Of a stretch of 64,000 bases of DNA, positions 40,709 through 49,253 are shown one piece after another (position 1 is the stretch's first letter; each line of letters begins with the position of its first letter). The stretch is taken from positions 2,542,001 through 2,606,000 of the forward strand of contig CBDETM010000002.1 of NCBI GenBank assembly GCA_965242905.1. The letters are read 5' to 3'. The notes under the pieces were generated by a model. That model was not told the DNA's origin. It saw only the letters and a list, made by a program, of their open reading frames with translations, and made no database searches. The translations under genes and the position numbers were made by a program. This DNA is from Bin5 sp965242905 (GTDB lineage: Bacteria > Chloroflexota > Anaerolineae > Caldilineales > Caldilineaceae).

Positions 40709-41911
40709 TCACCGGCCATTGCCGCTCAGGCCGCAGTATTCGGCGGCGGTGAGGGCGTAGACCTGCGCGGCCTGCGTCAGGCGCGAGAGCGATACCCACT
40801 CCACGTCTGAGTGGGCCGTCTCATTGGAAGGGCCGTAGTAGAAAGAAGGCACGCCGCCGAGATTGACGTACAGGTTGGCGTCGCCCACGATGCGTTTGCC
40901 GGCGATGACGACCTGGTCGTCGTGCACGAAACGATGGGCCTGTGCGGCCGCCTGCACCGCGGCATCGTCGCTGGCTGTTTCGAACGGCTCACGCTCGTGG
41001 ATCATGCGGACTTCTAGTTCCAGCTGGCCGGCCTCGGCAATGGGTGCGGCCAGTTCGCGTAGTTCCGCCAGGACCTTCTCCGCGTTGGCGCGCGGCCCCC
41101 AGCGCAGCGTGCCGGTCAGTCGGCAAAGCATGGGCGTGCGGTTGAAGTAGTCGCCTGCCTCCACCGTCCCCACGTCGATGCGCTCCGCCCCCGCCAGGGG
41201 ATGCAGCGCACCCTTGTCCAGCTCCTCCTGGTATGCGGTGATGCGCTGGATCAGGTCGCCCAGGAAGCGAATCGGATTCTCGCCGAAGGGGACGTAGGTC
41301 GTGTGCGTTCCCCCGCGCGGGGACGTGAGTTCGATCTCGAAGACCATGGTGCCCATGCTCATGACCCACAGCTCATTCCAGCCCTCGCCAATCAGGATTC
41401 TGTCGCCGCCAATGCGCCCGCTCTTAATGTCCTGGATCAGGGCCAGGGGCCCGTCTTTTTGGGCCTCCGGCTCCTCGTGACCGACGATGGCGGTGAGCCA
41501 AAGGTCGCCGGCCAGAGTGATGCCGGCAGTTTGGAGCGCCCGCAGCGCGCCCAGCTTGGCGGCCATCGCCCCTTTCATGTCGGTGGCGCCGCGCCCGTAG
41601 AGACGGTCCCCCTCGCGGCGGCAGGGCACGCAGTCGCCGATGGGGATGGTGTCCAGGTGCCCGTTCAGCATCAGGCTGGGGCCGCCGCCTGCCCCCGGCA
41701 GCCGCGCGTAGATGTTGTAGCGGCCGTCGGTCACCCGCCGCTGGTCGACGTCAAAGCCGAGCTCGCCCAGCTGGGCCGCGTAGTACTGGCAGACCTCCGC
41801 CTCCTCCATCGTCACGCTGGGGATCTCCACCATCGCCTGCGCCTGCTGCGCGATCCACTCGCCATCGACCGCGTCCTTCAAGGCTGTCCACTGCTCATGG
41901 TTCTGTTCCAT
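40709..41911 (-). CDS. M20-family metallopeptidase/deacylase (ArgE/DapE type)
   Basis: A 400-residue dinuclear zinc hydrolase. Metal ligands are seen in LMLNGHLDTIPIGD (HxD), YGRGATDMKGAMAAKLGALR (bridging Asp) and IVGHEEPEAQKDG (catalytic Glu-Glu), and the final His in ETAHSDVEWVSL. The dimerisation insert begins at VMSMGTMVFEIEL. The family cleaves N-acyl amino acids or dipeptides. The gene closes a run of catabolic genes transcribed from the CUT1 importer region; such context suggests deacylation of an N-acylated amino compound. Confidence 0.88.
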   Translation of the reverse strand: MEQNHEQWTALKDAVDGEWIAQQAQAMVEIPSVTMEEAEVCQYYAAQLGELGFDVDQRRVTDGRYNIYARLPGAGGGPSLMLNGHLDTIPIGDCVPCRREGDRLYGRGATDMKGAMAAKLGALRALQTAGITLAGDLWLTAIVGHEEPEAQKDGPLALIQDIKSGRIGGDRILIGEGWNELWVMSMGTMVFEIELTSPRGGTHTTYVPFGENPIRFLGDLIQRITAYQEELDKGALHPLAGAERIDVGTVEAGDYFNRTPMLCRLTGTLRWGPRANAEKVLAELRELAAPIAEAGQLELEVRMIHEREPFETASDDAAVQAAAQAHRFVHDDQVVIAGKRIVGDANLYVNLGGVPSFYYGPSNETAHSDVEWVSLSRLTQAAQVYALTAAEYCGLSGNGR

Positions 41912-41951
41912 CTTTATTCTCTGTGAAATCGGGGGACGCGAAAGGATACTA

Positions 41952-42080
41952 TCAGGGTAAGCATTCAATCAACGCCAGCACATGCGGAAGCCAGACGCAA
42001 ACCACTACGATTCCTGTAAGCCACTTTATTTGCCGAAGCTCACTCTTAATTTCGTTCAACTCTCTCGAGAGCCCGTCCAT
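41952..42080 (-). CDS. Small membrane protein (42 aa)
   Basis: A short gene starting at 42080, with GGAAGGTAGGGATAG directly upstream. The product has an amphipathic helix rich in Glu/Lys (LSRELNEIKSELRQIKW) followed by a hydrophobic segment (LTGIVVVCVWLPHVLALI) that could cross the membrane. The layout recalls small helix-plus-membrane proteins such as the XhlA-type family that are often overlooked by gene callers. A candidate promoter lies at 42177-42205. It falls between the M20 gene and the class V aminotransferase gene on the same strand. Confidence 0.5.
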   Translation of the reverse strand: MDGLSRELNEIKSELRQIKWLTGIVVVCVWLPHVLALIECLP

Positions 42081-42176
42081 CTATCCCTACCTTCCCGTAT
42101 TGCGCGGTTAGCATATCCGCAATGCAATGTCCTGATGCACCAATGATGTGAAGCGCTGACTTTCGACTCAAAATAT

Positions 42177-42205
42177 ACTATACACACGTAGAAGGAAACA
42201 TACAA
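42177..42205 (-). promoter_or_regulatory. Candidate sigma-70 promoter for the small membrane protein and M20 gene
   Basis: On the minus strand, TTGTAT (42205-42200) and TATAGT (42182-42177) are separated by 17 bases in a locally AT-rich stretch, about 95 bases upstream of the small gene's start. Confidence 0.45.
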
Positions 42206-42292
42206 TACAATGTATCGGCGCCGTGATCAACCCATGGCTTTTTGGACAATTCCCTTCTGTATTGCATCTTGGAACGAGTCGAAGTCAGCCTA

Positions 42293-43474
42293 TCACCGAC
42301 TTTCAGCCAGGCTTCCCACAGCATGCACCAGCAGGTCGATCTCCTCCTCCAGCAAAAAGAACGGCACGCTGGCGCGCACGCCGTTGTGTGCAATCGTCAG
42401 CGGTCGGACGATGACCGGCTTCGGCCGGTGCTCGCGCAGGGCGCGGGTCAACTCCTCGCCGCCCCAGTTGGCTACGGAAAAGGCGGCGAGGGCTGCCGCA
42501 CGTTCGGCTTCAAGCGGCGTGTAGAGGGTAACGCCGGGGACGGCGGCCAAGGCCTGTTTGAGGCGATCGGTAAGCTGCGCGGTGCGCGCCCAGATACTGT
42601 CCAGCCCGATTTCCGTCAGGTAGCCGGCGGCAAAGGCCCAGGTATGCACCAGCGGCCATGACCAGGGGCCGTATTCGAACCGCTCCGCGCCCTCCTTCAA
42701 CGCATAGTCATCGGTATCGTAACGCAGCCAGGCTTCGGCGCGCCCGCCGGCATAGGTGACCTGTAAGGCTTCAAGTCGATCAGGATGCACGTAGAGCGCG
42801 CCGGCGGCATAGGGCGCGTACATCCACTTGTAGGAGAGGAGGCCGGCAAAGTCGCAGCCCAGTGCCGCCAGGTCGATGGGAAAGAGTCCGGCCGAGTGGG
42901 CCGCGTCGACGAAAGTGAAGACGCCGCGCTCCCTGGCCAGTCCGCAGAGCTGCTCGACAGGGAGCCGGAAACCGGTCTCGGTGGTGACGTGGCTGACGGC
43001 CAGCAGGCGAGTGCGGTCGCTGATACGCGCCGCGAAGGCCTCCAGCTGTTCCTCGGGGTCGGCCAGCAGCGGAACCTTGACCACCTCGACACCGTGCCGG
43101 TCCCGCAGGTGCAACGAGGGCAGGAAGAGAGCGGCCTCCTCCTCGTCCGTGATCAGCAACTGGTCCCCGCGCCGCCAGTCGAGGCCCCGCAGGACGGTCT
43201 GATAGGCTTCACTCACACCCCGCATCAGCGCCAGCGTCTCCGGCGCAACACCGAAAAAGCGGGCCAGCGCCGCCTTGGACCGTTCGCGCCGCGGGTACTC
43301 CTCGTCCGGGTAGACGATGTGCATCGGCCCCCGTACCACCAACTCTTCCATCAGACGCGCATGCTCGGCGGCGATGGCGCGCGGGGTCACGCTCACGCCG
43401 CCGTTCTGAAACCAGACATACTGAGCCAGCGCGGGAATATCGGCGCGGATATTCTCAACTGTCGCGCGCTGCAT
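42293..43474 (-). CDS. Class V aminotransferase-fold PLP enzyme
   Basis: A 393-residue fold-type I PLP protein. The Asp that holds the cofactor ring is in VFTFVDAAHSAGLFPIDLA, and the Schiff-base Lys in FAGLLSYKWMYAPYAAGALY. LLAVSHVTTETGFRLPVEQL precedes them, as in cysteine desulfurase-like and isopenicillin N epimerase-like members. The start at 43474 (MQRATVENIR) is preferred; upstream extensions overlap the nitrilase gene. The reaction could be an epimerisation, lyase or transamination; the class cannot be fixed. It lies 35 bp after the nitrilase gene, in the same operon. Confidence 0.82.
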   Translation of the reverse strand: MQRATVENIRADIPALAQYVWFQNGGVSVTPRAIAAEHARLMEELVVRGPMHIVYPDEEYPRRERSKAALARFFGVAPETLALMRGVSEAYQTVLRGLDWRRGDQLLITDEEEAALFLPSLHLRDRHGVEVVKVPLLADPEEQLEAFAARISDRTRLLAVSHVTTETGFRLPVEQLCGLARERGVFTFVDAAHSAGLFPIDLAALGCDFAGLLSYKWMYAPYAAGALYVHPDRLEALQVTYAGGRAEAWLRYDTDDYALKEGAERFEYGPWSWPLVHTWAFAAGYLTEIGLDSIWARTAQLTDRLKQALAAVPGVTLYTPLEAERAAALAAFSVANWGGEELTRALREHRPKPVIVRPLTIAHNGVRASVPFFLLEEEIDLLVHAVGSLAESR

Positions 43475-43509
43475 GGAGAAAGTCCGGTGGCCGGCGACCA
43501 GCAACCGAT

Positions 43510-44376
43510 TTAGCTGTTGGCCACTGTCGTTTGCGGTTCGAGCAACTCGTGATACGTATCCGGACGCCGCATCCCCAGGTAGCAATCTTTGAGCGTGGGA
43601 TAGCGTTCCTTTTGCTCGCCGGTGTACCACGTCTCGTAGCCGGCATCGAGGTCGACGTCGGCGAAAGTGAGGCCGGGCCGGTGTGACGTGTTCGCCAGGG
43701 TACGGCCATACGGGTCGACGATGCGCGAATGCCCCATCGAGCGGCCCGCCAGGAAGGGCTGCATCACGAAGTGGGAGGAGGCCAGGTAGACTTGGTTGTC
43801 AATGGCGCGGGCGTTGACGATCGACTCGATGTGGTCGCCGGTGTAGTCGATACACATGGTGGGGAAGAGCAGCAGATGCGCGCCCTTCAGCGCCAGGATG
43901 CGCCACATCTCGGGGTAGTGGATGTCCATGCAGATGCCCATGCCCACGCGGCCGAAATCGCACTCGAAGACCGGGTAACCGAGGTCGCCGGGCAGCACAT
44001 CATCCTCTTCGCCGGGCGCCAGATGCATCTTGCGGTACTTGCCCATCAGGTCGCCCTTGCGGTCCAGGAAGACGCCGGTATTGTAGACCTTGTCGCCGTC
44101 CCGTTCGCGCTGGCTGTAGGCGACATAAAGGTTGTTGTCGCGGGCGCGCTGGGCGAATTGGGCCAGCGTGTCGCCACCGGGTATCGGTTCGGGCAGATCC
44201 GGCAGGTGTTCGGGGGCGCAGCCGACCACGTCGGGCTCCTCGGGCAGAAGGACGATGTCGGCGCGGGCGTCGCCGGCGCGGTCGATCATCTCCAGGCAGC
44301 GCTCGATGCAGCGGCTTGGGTAGCTGGGCGGTTCGTCGTGCAGGATGCTGGCGGTGGCCAAACGGGCGGGTCTCAT
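43510..44376 (-). CDS. Carbon-nitrogen hydrolase (nitrilase superfamily)
   Basis: A 288-residue nitrilase-superfamily protein with the Glu-Lys-Cys triad in IVLLPEEPDVVG, LMGKYRKMHLAP and VGMGICMDIHYPEMWRILAL. The extra Trp/Tyr-rich C-terminus (DAGYETWYTGEQKERYPTL) is of the amidase rather than the true nitrilase branch. It would hydrolyse an amide, carbamoyl or acylated amine. Its ATG overlaps the end of the deacetylase gene by four bases with GGAGG ten bases upstream, so the two are translationally coupled. Confidence 0.88.
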   Translation of the reverse strand: MRPARLATASILHDEPPSYPSRCIERCLEMIDRAGDARADIVLLPEEPDVVGCAPEHLPDLPEPIPGGDTLAQFAQRARDNNLYVAYSQRERDGDKVYNTGVFLDRKGDLMGKYRKMHLAPGEEDDVLPGDLGYPVFECDFGRVGMGICMDIHYPEMWRILALKGAHLLLFPTMCIDYTGDHIESIVNARAIDNQVYLASSHFVMQPFLAGRSMGHSRIVDPYGRTLANTSHRPGLTFADVDLDAGYETWYTGEQKERYPTLKDCYLGMRRPDTYHELLEPQTTVANS

Positions 44377-45374
44377 TGGCTGGAACCTCCGACGGATAGG
44401 GTGATGGGCTGCGTCAGGTCCAGGGTGACGCGCAGCGTGTCGAGCTTGACGAGCAGCCCGGGCTGGGGCTGGCCGTTAAGGATGACGACTGGGTTGCGTC
44501 GCAGGTTGGGCGGCACCTTGATGTCAACGGTGACCTGTCGGCTGGCGACAGGAGCCGGCAGGTCCTTCAACTGCAGGCGGTAGCTCTCCTCCCCCGCCGC
44601 GTCCGAGACGGTTTCGATCTGCAGATGACGCCGGCAGATGATGTAGTCGAGGATCTCTTCGGCCGTGGCGGTCCACACCTTGTCGCCGCTTTCGATCACG
44701 GCGTTCAGCCGCGCGCGGTGCTCGTCAATGTAGAGGTCCTTGTTCTCGTGGGGAATGGTCGGCGCCGGACAGTGGCAGTAGTCAATCACCCATCCCGACT
44801 CCCGCTGCGCCTGCGTCAGCCTATGGTGGGAGTCGAAGGCCGCGAAGAGCGGCGTCCACGCCTGGTGCAGGTTGGCGACGCGGTTGAGGAACCAGAGGTC
44901 GGCGTCGGGCCGGTTGATGTCGTCAGTGACCGAGAGCGCGCACAGGTAGCCGTGCTCCTGCAGCGCCGCGGTGATCTTCGGCGTGATGTTGGCGTTGCTC
45001 CCCGGCGCGGTGTAGACGGTCACGCGATGGCCGATCGCATCCTCCAGCACCTCCTTGGCCTGGCGCACTTCGAGGTCGATGTTCTCCTCGACGATGCCGT
45101 GCGTCCACGAGTGGTTGCCGACGCCCCAGCCCATGTCGATCAGCTCGCGCAGCTTGTCCGCGCCCATGTGATGGTAGCCGTTGTAGCTGGAGTTGCCCAC
45201 GCGGCGCACTTCGCCCATCTGCCCGACCACGACCTCCACGTGGCCGGGCAGGCCCAGCTCCTCGTGCAGGGGGATGACATGATCGAACAGTTCGGTGAGC
45301 GCCTCGTCGTAGGTGACCGTGTAGGCCCACTCTTTGCCATGCTTAAAGGTGGTCGGGGTAATCGAGATACTCAT
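44373..45374 (-). CDS. Polysaccharide deacetylase-family (NodB-like) protein
   Basis: A 333-residue carbohydrate-esterase-4-like protein. The NodB barrel is recognised from TYDEALTELFDHVIPLH (T-F/Y-D-D/E motif), the HxxxxH-like NHSWTHGIVEENI metal histidines, and VYTAPGSNANITP. TYDE replaces the usual TFDD. A C-terminal beta domain (about 265-333) follows. No signal peptide is present, so it would act inside the cell on an imported N-acetyl or formyl group. It overlaps the nitrilase gene by four bases and follows the DegT aminotransferase gene by 48 bp. Confidence 0.8.
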   Translation of the reverse strand: MSISITPTTFKHGKEWAYTVTYDEALTELFDHVIPLHEELGLPGHVEVVVGQMGEVRRVGNSSYNGYHHMGADKLRELIDMGWGVGNHSWTHGIVEENIDLEVRQAKEVLEDAIGHRVTVYTAPGSNANITPKITAALQEHGYLCALSVTDDINRPDADLWFLNRVANLHQAWTPLFAAFDSHHRLTQAQRESGWVIDYCHCPAPTIPHENKDLYIDEHRARLNAVIESGDKVWTATAEEILDYIICRRHLQIETVSDAAGEESYRLQLKDLPAPVASRQVTVDIKVPPNLRRNPVVILNGQPQPGLLVKLDTLRVTLDLTQPITLSVGGSSQ

Positions 45375-45422
45375 GTCAGTTCCTGTCTCTTGTTGGTCGG
45401 TGTACCTGTCTATCGCGATCCG

Positions 45423-46679
45423 TCAGGAGATGCGATTGCGCTCCGCAACGGTGCGCACGATCGACGCCGCCAGCTCGCAGTCCTGCGCCTGGTATTTCTC
45501 ACAGAAGGAGGACCAGCGCACAAAGTTGCGCAGGAAACCGTGGGCGTTGGGGCAGCTTTCCGCGCTGTATGTATACGTGCGGGAGGCCGGCGGCATCGCA
45601 AACTGATGGGTCCGGTTGCCGGCGCGTTCATGCAGAAAAGTGCAGGCCTGCGGCATCAGGTAGTAGCGGCCCTGCCCCGCGCCCGGAATGCCCGCGTCGG
45701 CCACCTGCTTGGCGAACTCTGCCGGCGTGCAGCCGAAGACGGCCGGGTCGATGCTGAAGCCGGCCATCCAGCAGGAGTAGACGTCCATGTAATCGGGAAT
45801 GGCCAGGGGTGTAATGCCGGGTATTCCGGCCAGCAACTCGCTCAACAGCCGGATCATGCGATCGCGCTGCGCCACCTGCGGGTGAATGATCTCGAGTTGG
45901 CCGAGCGTGATGGCGGCTGTGGCCTGAGGCATGCGATAGGCGTACCCGAGCGCGGAGTGGACCCTGCCGAAGCCGGCTGGCGCCATTTCGCCGCCGCGGC
46001 TGTGGCCGATAAAGCGCAGGGCTTCGGCCAGCTCGTCGTCATCGGTGACCACACAGCCGCCCACGTCGGAGCCGAGCGTCTTTTCCGAGTCGAAGGAGAA
46101 TCCCGCCGCCTGCGCGAGCGTGCCCGCGAAGCGCCCCTTATAGCGGCCGAAGACCGCCTGGCAGACATCTTCATAGACGAAGAGGCCATGCTTGGCGGCC
46201 AGCTCGTTGATCGAGTCCATGTCGCAGATAATGCCTGTCTTGTGCACCACGAGGACGGCGCGCGTGCGTTCGCTGATGCAGGCTTCGATCGTGTCAGCGC
46301 TCACGTTGACGCTGCCCGGCTCGGTGTCGGCGAAGACGGGGATGTAGTTTTCCAGGCAGAGGCCCTGGATCGTCCCGAAGTCGGTGATCGGGCTGACGAT
46401 GATCTCGTCACCCGGTTCAAAGGGAAAGGCCGCGGCCAGAACGCCGAGCGCCGGTGTGCAGCCTGGCGTGGCGATGCAGTGGCGGACGCCCAGCTCGGCG
46501 GCAAAGTTCTTCTCGAACCGTCCGATCATGTCGACCGTGAGGCCGCTGTCCACGACCTCCTGCAGATAGCCGGCGCAGTTCGGCCCCATCGTGCGCGGGA
46601 AGGGCGATGGCAGCACGGCCTCTTCCCCGTTGAGGCTGGCCGCGCCGTAGGTCGCGCGTACTCTCGATGCAGTCGTCAT
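45423..46679 (-). CDS. DegT/DnrJ/EryC1/StrS-family aminotransferase
   Basis: A 418-residue sugar aminotransferase-family protein with GGAAAC before the ATG at 46679. The PLP lysine lies in AAGFSFDSEKTLGSDVGG (Ser-x-x-Lys), the ring-binding Asp/Gln in LFVYEDVCQAVFGRYKG, and the substrate loop in IGHSRGGEMAPAGFGRVHSALGYAYRM. The family transaminates keto-sugars, using glutamate or glutamine, or dehydrates deoxysugars when a His replaces the Lys; here the Lys is kept. In a catabolic operon it could also run in reverse, deaminating an amino sugar. It is the first enzyme gene after the importer genes. Confidence 0.88.
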   Translation of the reverse strand: MTTASRVRATYGAASLNGEEAVLPSPFPRTMGPNCAGYLQEVVDSGLTVDMIGRFEKNFAAELGVRHCIATPGCTPALGVLAAAFPFEPGDEIIVSPITDFGTIQGLCLENYIPVFADTEPGSVNVSADTIEACISERTRAVLVVHKTGIICDMDSINELAAKHGLFVYEDVCQAVFGRYKGRFAGTLAQAAGFSFDSEKTLGSDVGGCVVTDDDELAEALRFIGHSRGGEMAPAGFGRVHSALGYAYRMPQATAAITLGQLEIIHPQVAQRDRMIRLLSELLAGIPGITPLAIPDYMDVYSCWMAGFSIDPAVFGCTPAEFAKQVADAGIPGAGQGRYYLMPQACTFLHERAGNRTHQFAMPPASRTYTYSAESCPNAHGFLRNFVRWSSFCEKYQAQDCELAASIVRTVAERNRIS

Positions 46680-47217
46680 TGTAAGAGTTTCCAGTTCTCT
46701 GTTCGGGTGCACCCCAAAATGGGGGCGAACTTTCGTATACCTCTGGAGGCGCCCAATCCATGGTCAGTTCCCAATCCAGTTTCCACCAGAATAAGCGCCG
46801 CCTCTGACCCCTAACCCCTATCCCCTAGCCCCTGCAGTTTTGGGCGGTCGGGCCTATTCGGCCCTCCCTTGTGCGGGGGCTCCGCCCCCGCAACGCCCCC
46901 CCTAAACCAGGCCATGCCTCATCGACCTGGTGTCGACATTGGTGACAGGTGCCTAATTGAAGGGGTTTCGCCAAACCACGTCGCACCAGTCCCATCAAAT
47001 CCCCGTAGGTGCCGGCCCTGTGCCTGCCTTCGCATCCCCTCCAACTAACGGAACCCACGATAATGTCCGGCCTGGCGCCTCCCCTGCGTCTTTCCAAAAG
47101 CCGCCAGACTATTCCCACCCCAAATTTGGGTTGCCCACCTCTGTTCCCCGCCCTTGACAGCCGGGCAAGCCTATCGACAAGAAGTGGCCAGCAACTGACC
47201 ACAGACCACTGCCGTCC
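46680..47217. other. Intergenic stretch between enzyme genes and importer genes
   Basis: 538 bp with no convincing gene. It holds the string CCCCTAACCCCTATCCCCTAG before repeat stump D, then unremarkable GC-rich sequence and the CTGACC/CCACT string at 47183-47213 just before the permease stop. On the minus strand this gap separates the permease from the DegT gene, so the enzyme genes may need their own promoter or be read through. Confidence 0.6.
46842..46907 (+). repeat. Dispersed repeat, copy D (66-bp hairpin end only)
   Basis: Carries the hairpin start (GGGCGGTCGGGCCTATTCGG to CAACGCCCCCCCTAAACC) with near identity to copy B and then stops matching. Preceded by CTGCAGTTT as in copies B and C. 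It is a truncated copy or an independent unit of the hairpin part. Confidence 0.8.
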
Positions 47218-48117
47218 TCAACGTCCTGACAGACCCGTCAGCAAAATCCCTTCCATGAAATAGCGCTGCGCGGCGAAGAAGAGAATCAGCACCGGGATCA
47301 GCGTCAGCGTGGAAGCCGCCATGAGGTAGTTCCATTGGGTGTAGCGCTGATCGCGGAAGAACTGCAGGCCCAGGGCCAGCGTACGCATGTGGGGCTTGTT
47401 CATATAGATGAGCGGCCCCATGAAGTCGTTCCAGTTGGAGAGAACGGTAAAGACGGTGATGACTGCTAGCGGCGCCTTGGAAAAGGGCAGGATGATCTCA
47501 TACCAAACGCGCAGGCTGGACGCGCCGTCAATATAGGCCGCCTCGTCGTAGTCGTAGGGCAAGGTGAGATAGAACTGGCGCAAGAGAAAAATGTAGAAGG
47601 CGCCCCCGCCGAAAAAGGCGGGCACGGTCAGGGGCAGGAAAGTATTGACCCAGCCCAGGCGCGTGAAGAGGACGAAGGTGGGGATCAGGGTGACGATGCT
47701 GGGCAGCATCATCGTGGAGAGCAGCACGGTGAAAAGGGCCTCCCGCTCAGGAAAACGACGGCGGGCAAAGCCGAAGGCGACCAGGCTGGCCGAAAGAACG
47801 GTACCGAAGGTTGCCAGGCCGGTGACGATGAGCGTGTTGCGCAGATAGAGAAAGAAGGGGAACTTCTGGATGGCAACCAGATAGTTCGACCACAGGAAGG
47901 GGGCCGGTATTAGCTCCGGCGGGTAGGCGAAGATCTGCGGCGAATCCTTGAGCGAGGTGCTGATCATCCAGATGTTGGGGAACAGCAGCACAATGCAGAC
48001 GAAACTGAGGAAAAGATAAAGTGCAAGGCGCCCCAGCCCGCTCGTCGAGAGCCCCGCGGCGCTTCTCTTGCGCCCGCCCGTTATTGTGATAGGAACTTCT
48101 GCTCTTGTCTGAGTCAT
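47218..48117 (-). CDS. Carbohydrate ABC importer permease (MalG/CUT1 type)
   Basis: A 299-residue inner-membrane permease with six membrane spans, beginning with LYLFLSFVCIVLLFPNIWMI. The cytoplasmic EAA loop for ATPase contact is YDEAAYIDGASSLRVWYEI followed by ILPFSKAPLAV. It pairs with the permease at 48222-49133 and the binding protein at 49254-50582. The ATPase (MsmX/MalK type) is not encoded here and is probably shared from elsewhere. Imports a mono- or oligosaccharide. Last of the three importer genes on the minus strand. Confidence 0.93.
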   Translation of the reverse strand: MTQTRAEVPITITGGRKRSAAGLSTSGLGRLALYLFLSFVCIVLLFPNIWMISTSLKDSPQIFAYPPELIPAPFLWSNYLVAIQKFPFFLYLRNTLIVTGLATFGTVLSASLVAFGFARRRFPEREALFTVLLSTMMLPSIVTLIPTFVLFTRLGWVNTFLPLTVPAFFGGGAFYIFLLRQFYLTLPYDYDEAAYIDGASSLRVWYEIILPFSKAPLAVITVFTVLSNWNDFMGPLIYMNKPHMRTLALGLQFFRDQRYTQWNYLMAASTLTLIPVLILFFAAQRYFMEGILLTGLSGR

Positions 48118-48221
48118 TGGTAAATTCTAGTCTTGACTCTTCAGTTTCTGGTTCTAAGTAACCCCACTCATACACCGCAATCCACTAAAAACGAAAAACT
48201 GACTACTGAAAACTGCAGTTC

Positions 48222-49133
48222 TCAACGCTCCGCCTCATAAAAGACCCACAGCCGGGCCATGCGCAACTGGATGACGGTAAAGACGAGAATGATAACAAAG
48301 AGCACCCACGCCAGCGCCGATGCGTAGCCCATCTTGAAAAATTTGAAGGCATTGTTGTAGAGATAGAGGACGTAGAACAGGGTCGAGTTGGCGGGGCCGC
48401 CGGCAGTTATGATGTAGGCGCCGGTGAAGACCTGAAAAGTGCCGATGATACCGAGCACCAGGTTGAAAAAGATCAGCGGCGTCATCATCGGCACGGTGAT
48501 GTGGCGGAAAAGATGCCACAGATTGGCGCCGTCAATGCCGGCGGCCTCATAGAGGACGCGGGGCACGTTTTGCAGACCGGCGAGAAAGATGATGGCGCTG
48601 CCGCCGATGCCCCAGAGCCCCATAATCACGAATACGAGCTTGGTGATCTTGGGATTGAAGAGCCAGTTGAAGGTGGGCAGACCCAGGGCCTGCAGCACGG
48701 CGTTGACCAGGCCGTAATCACCCGAAAAGAGCATCCCCCAGGTCAGGGCGCTGGCGACCGCCGGCGTTATGACCGGCAGGTAATATAGCGTCCGGTAGAG
48801 ATTGATGCCGCGCACCTGCACGCTCAGAAGCAGGGCGACCAGGAAGGCCGCGAACAGGTTCAGCGGAACGGAGAGGATGACGAAGTAGAAGGTGTTATAG
48901 AGAGTGAGCCCGAAAAGGCGGTCCGCGCCGAAGAGCTTGGTGTAGTTATCCAGCCCCAGCCAGTCCGCGCCGGAGAGCACCGAATACTTGGTGAACGAGA
49001 AGTAGATGGAGGCCACCATCGGGCCGATAGTAAAGATCAGGAAGCCGGCGAGCCAGGGCAGAATATAGAGCCGGCCTTCCCACGCTTCTTTGCGGGCAAG
49101 TGGACCTGGCCTGTGCTTGGTTTGGAGCGCCAT
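48222..49133 (-). CDS. Carbohydrate ABC importer permease (MalF/UgpA, CUT1 type)
   Basis: A 303-residue permease with six spans, starting with a basic tail then LYILPWLAGFLIFTIGPMVA. The EAA loop is VLYEAAGIDGANLWHLFRHI followed by TVPMMTPLIFF. It heterodimerises with the MalG-type permease, whose start comes 104 bp downstream. The gap to that gene carries a CTGACTACTG string (48183-48220) and the gap upstream another (49134-49190). Confidence 0.93.
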   Translation of the reverse strand: MALQTKHRPGPLARKEAWEGRLYILPWLAGFLIFTIGPMVASIYFSFTKYSVLSGADWLGLDNYTKLFGADRLFGLTLYNTFYFVILSVPLNLFAAFLVALLLSVQVRGINLYRTLYYLPVITPAVASALTWGMLFSGDYGLVNAVLQALGLPTFNWLFNPKITKLVFVIMGLWGIGGSAIIFLAGLQNVPRVLYEAAGIDGANLWHLFRHITVPMMTPLIFFNLVLGIIGTFQVFTGAYIITAGGPANSTLFYVLYLYNNAFKFFKMGYASALAWVLFVIILVFTVIQLRMARLWVFYEAER

Positions 49134-49253
49134 AACTGCAGTGGTCAGTGGTTAGTGGCCAGTAATCGGTGGCCGGCAGCAGGTGGTGAGCAGACAATGG
49201 TTGACAGTCAGCGGCCAGCCGTCGGGGAAACGGCTGGCCGCTGGTTCTTGCGC

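Noticed and set aside
44625..46814. Plus-strand frame of 729 codons spanning two minus-strand genes
   Set aside because: It mirrors the deacetylase and DegT aminotransferase genes and crosses their border; no domain is recognisable in the translation.
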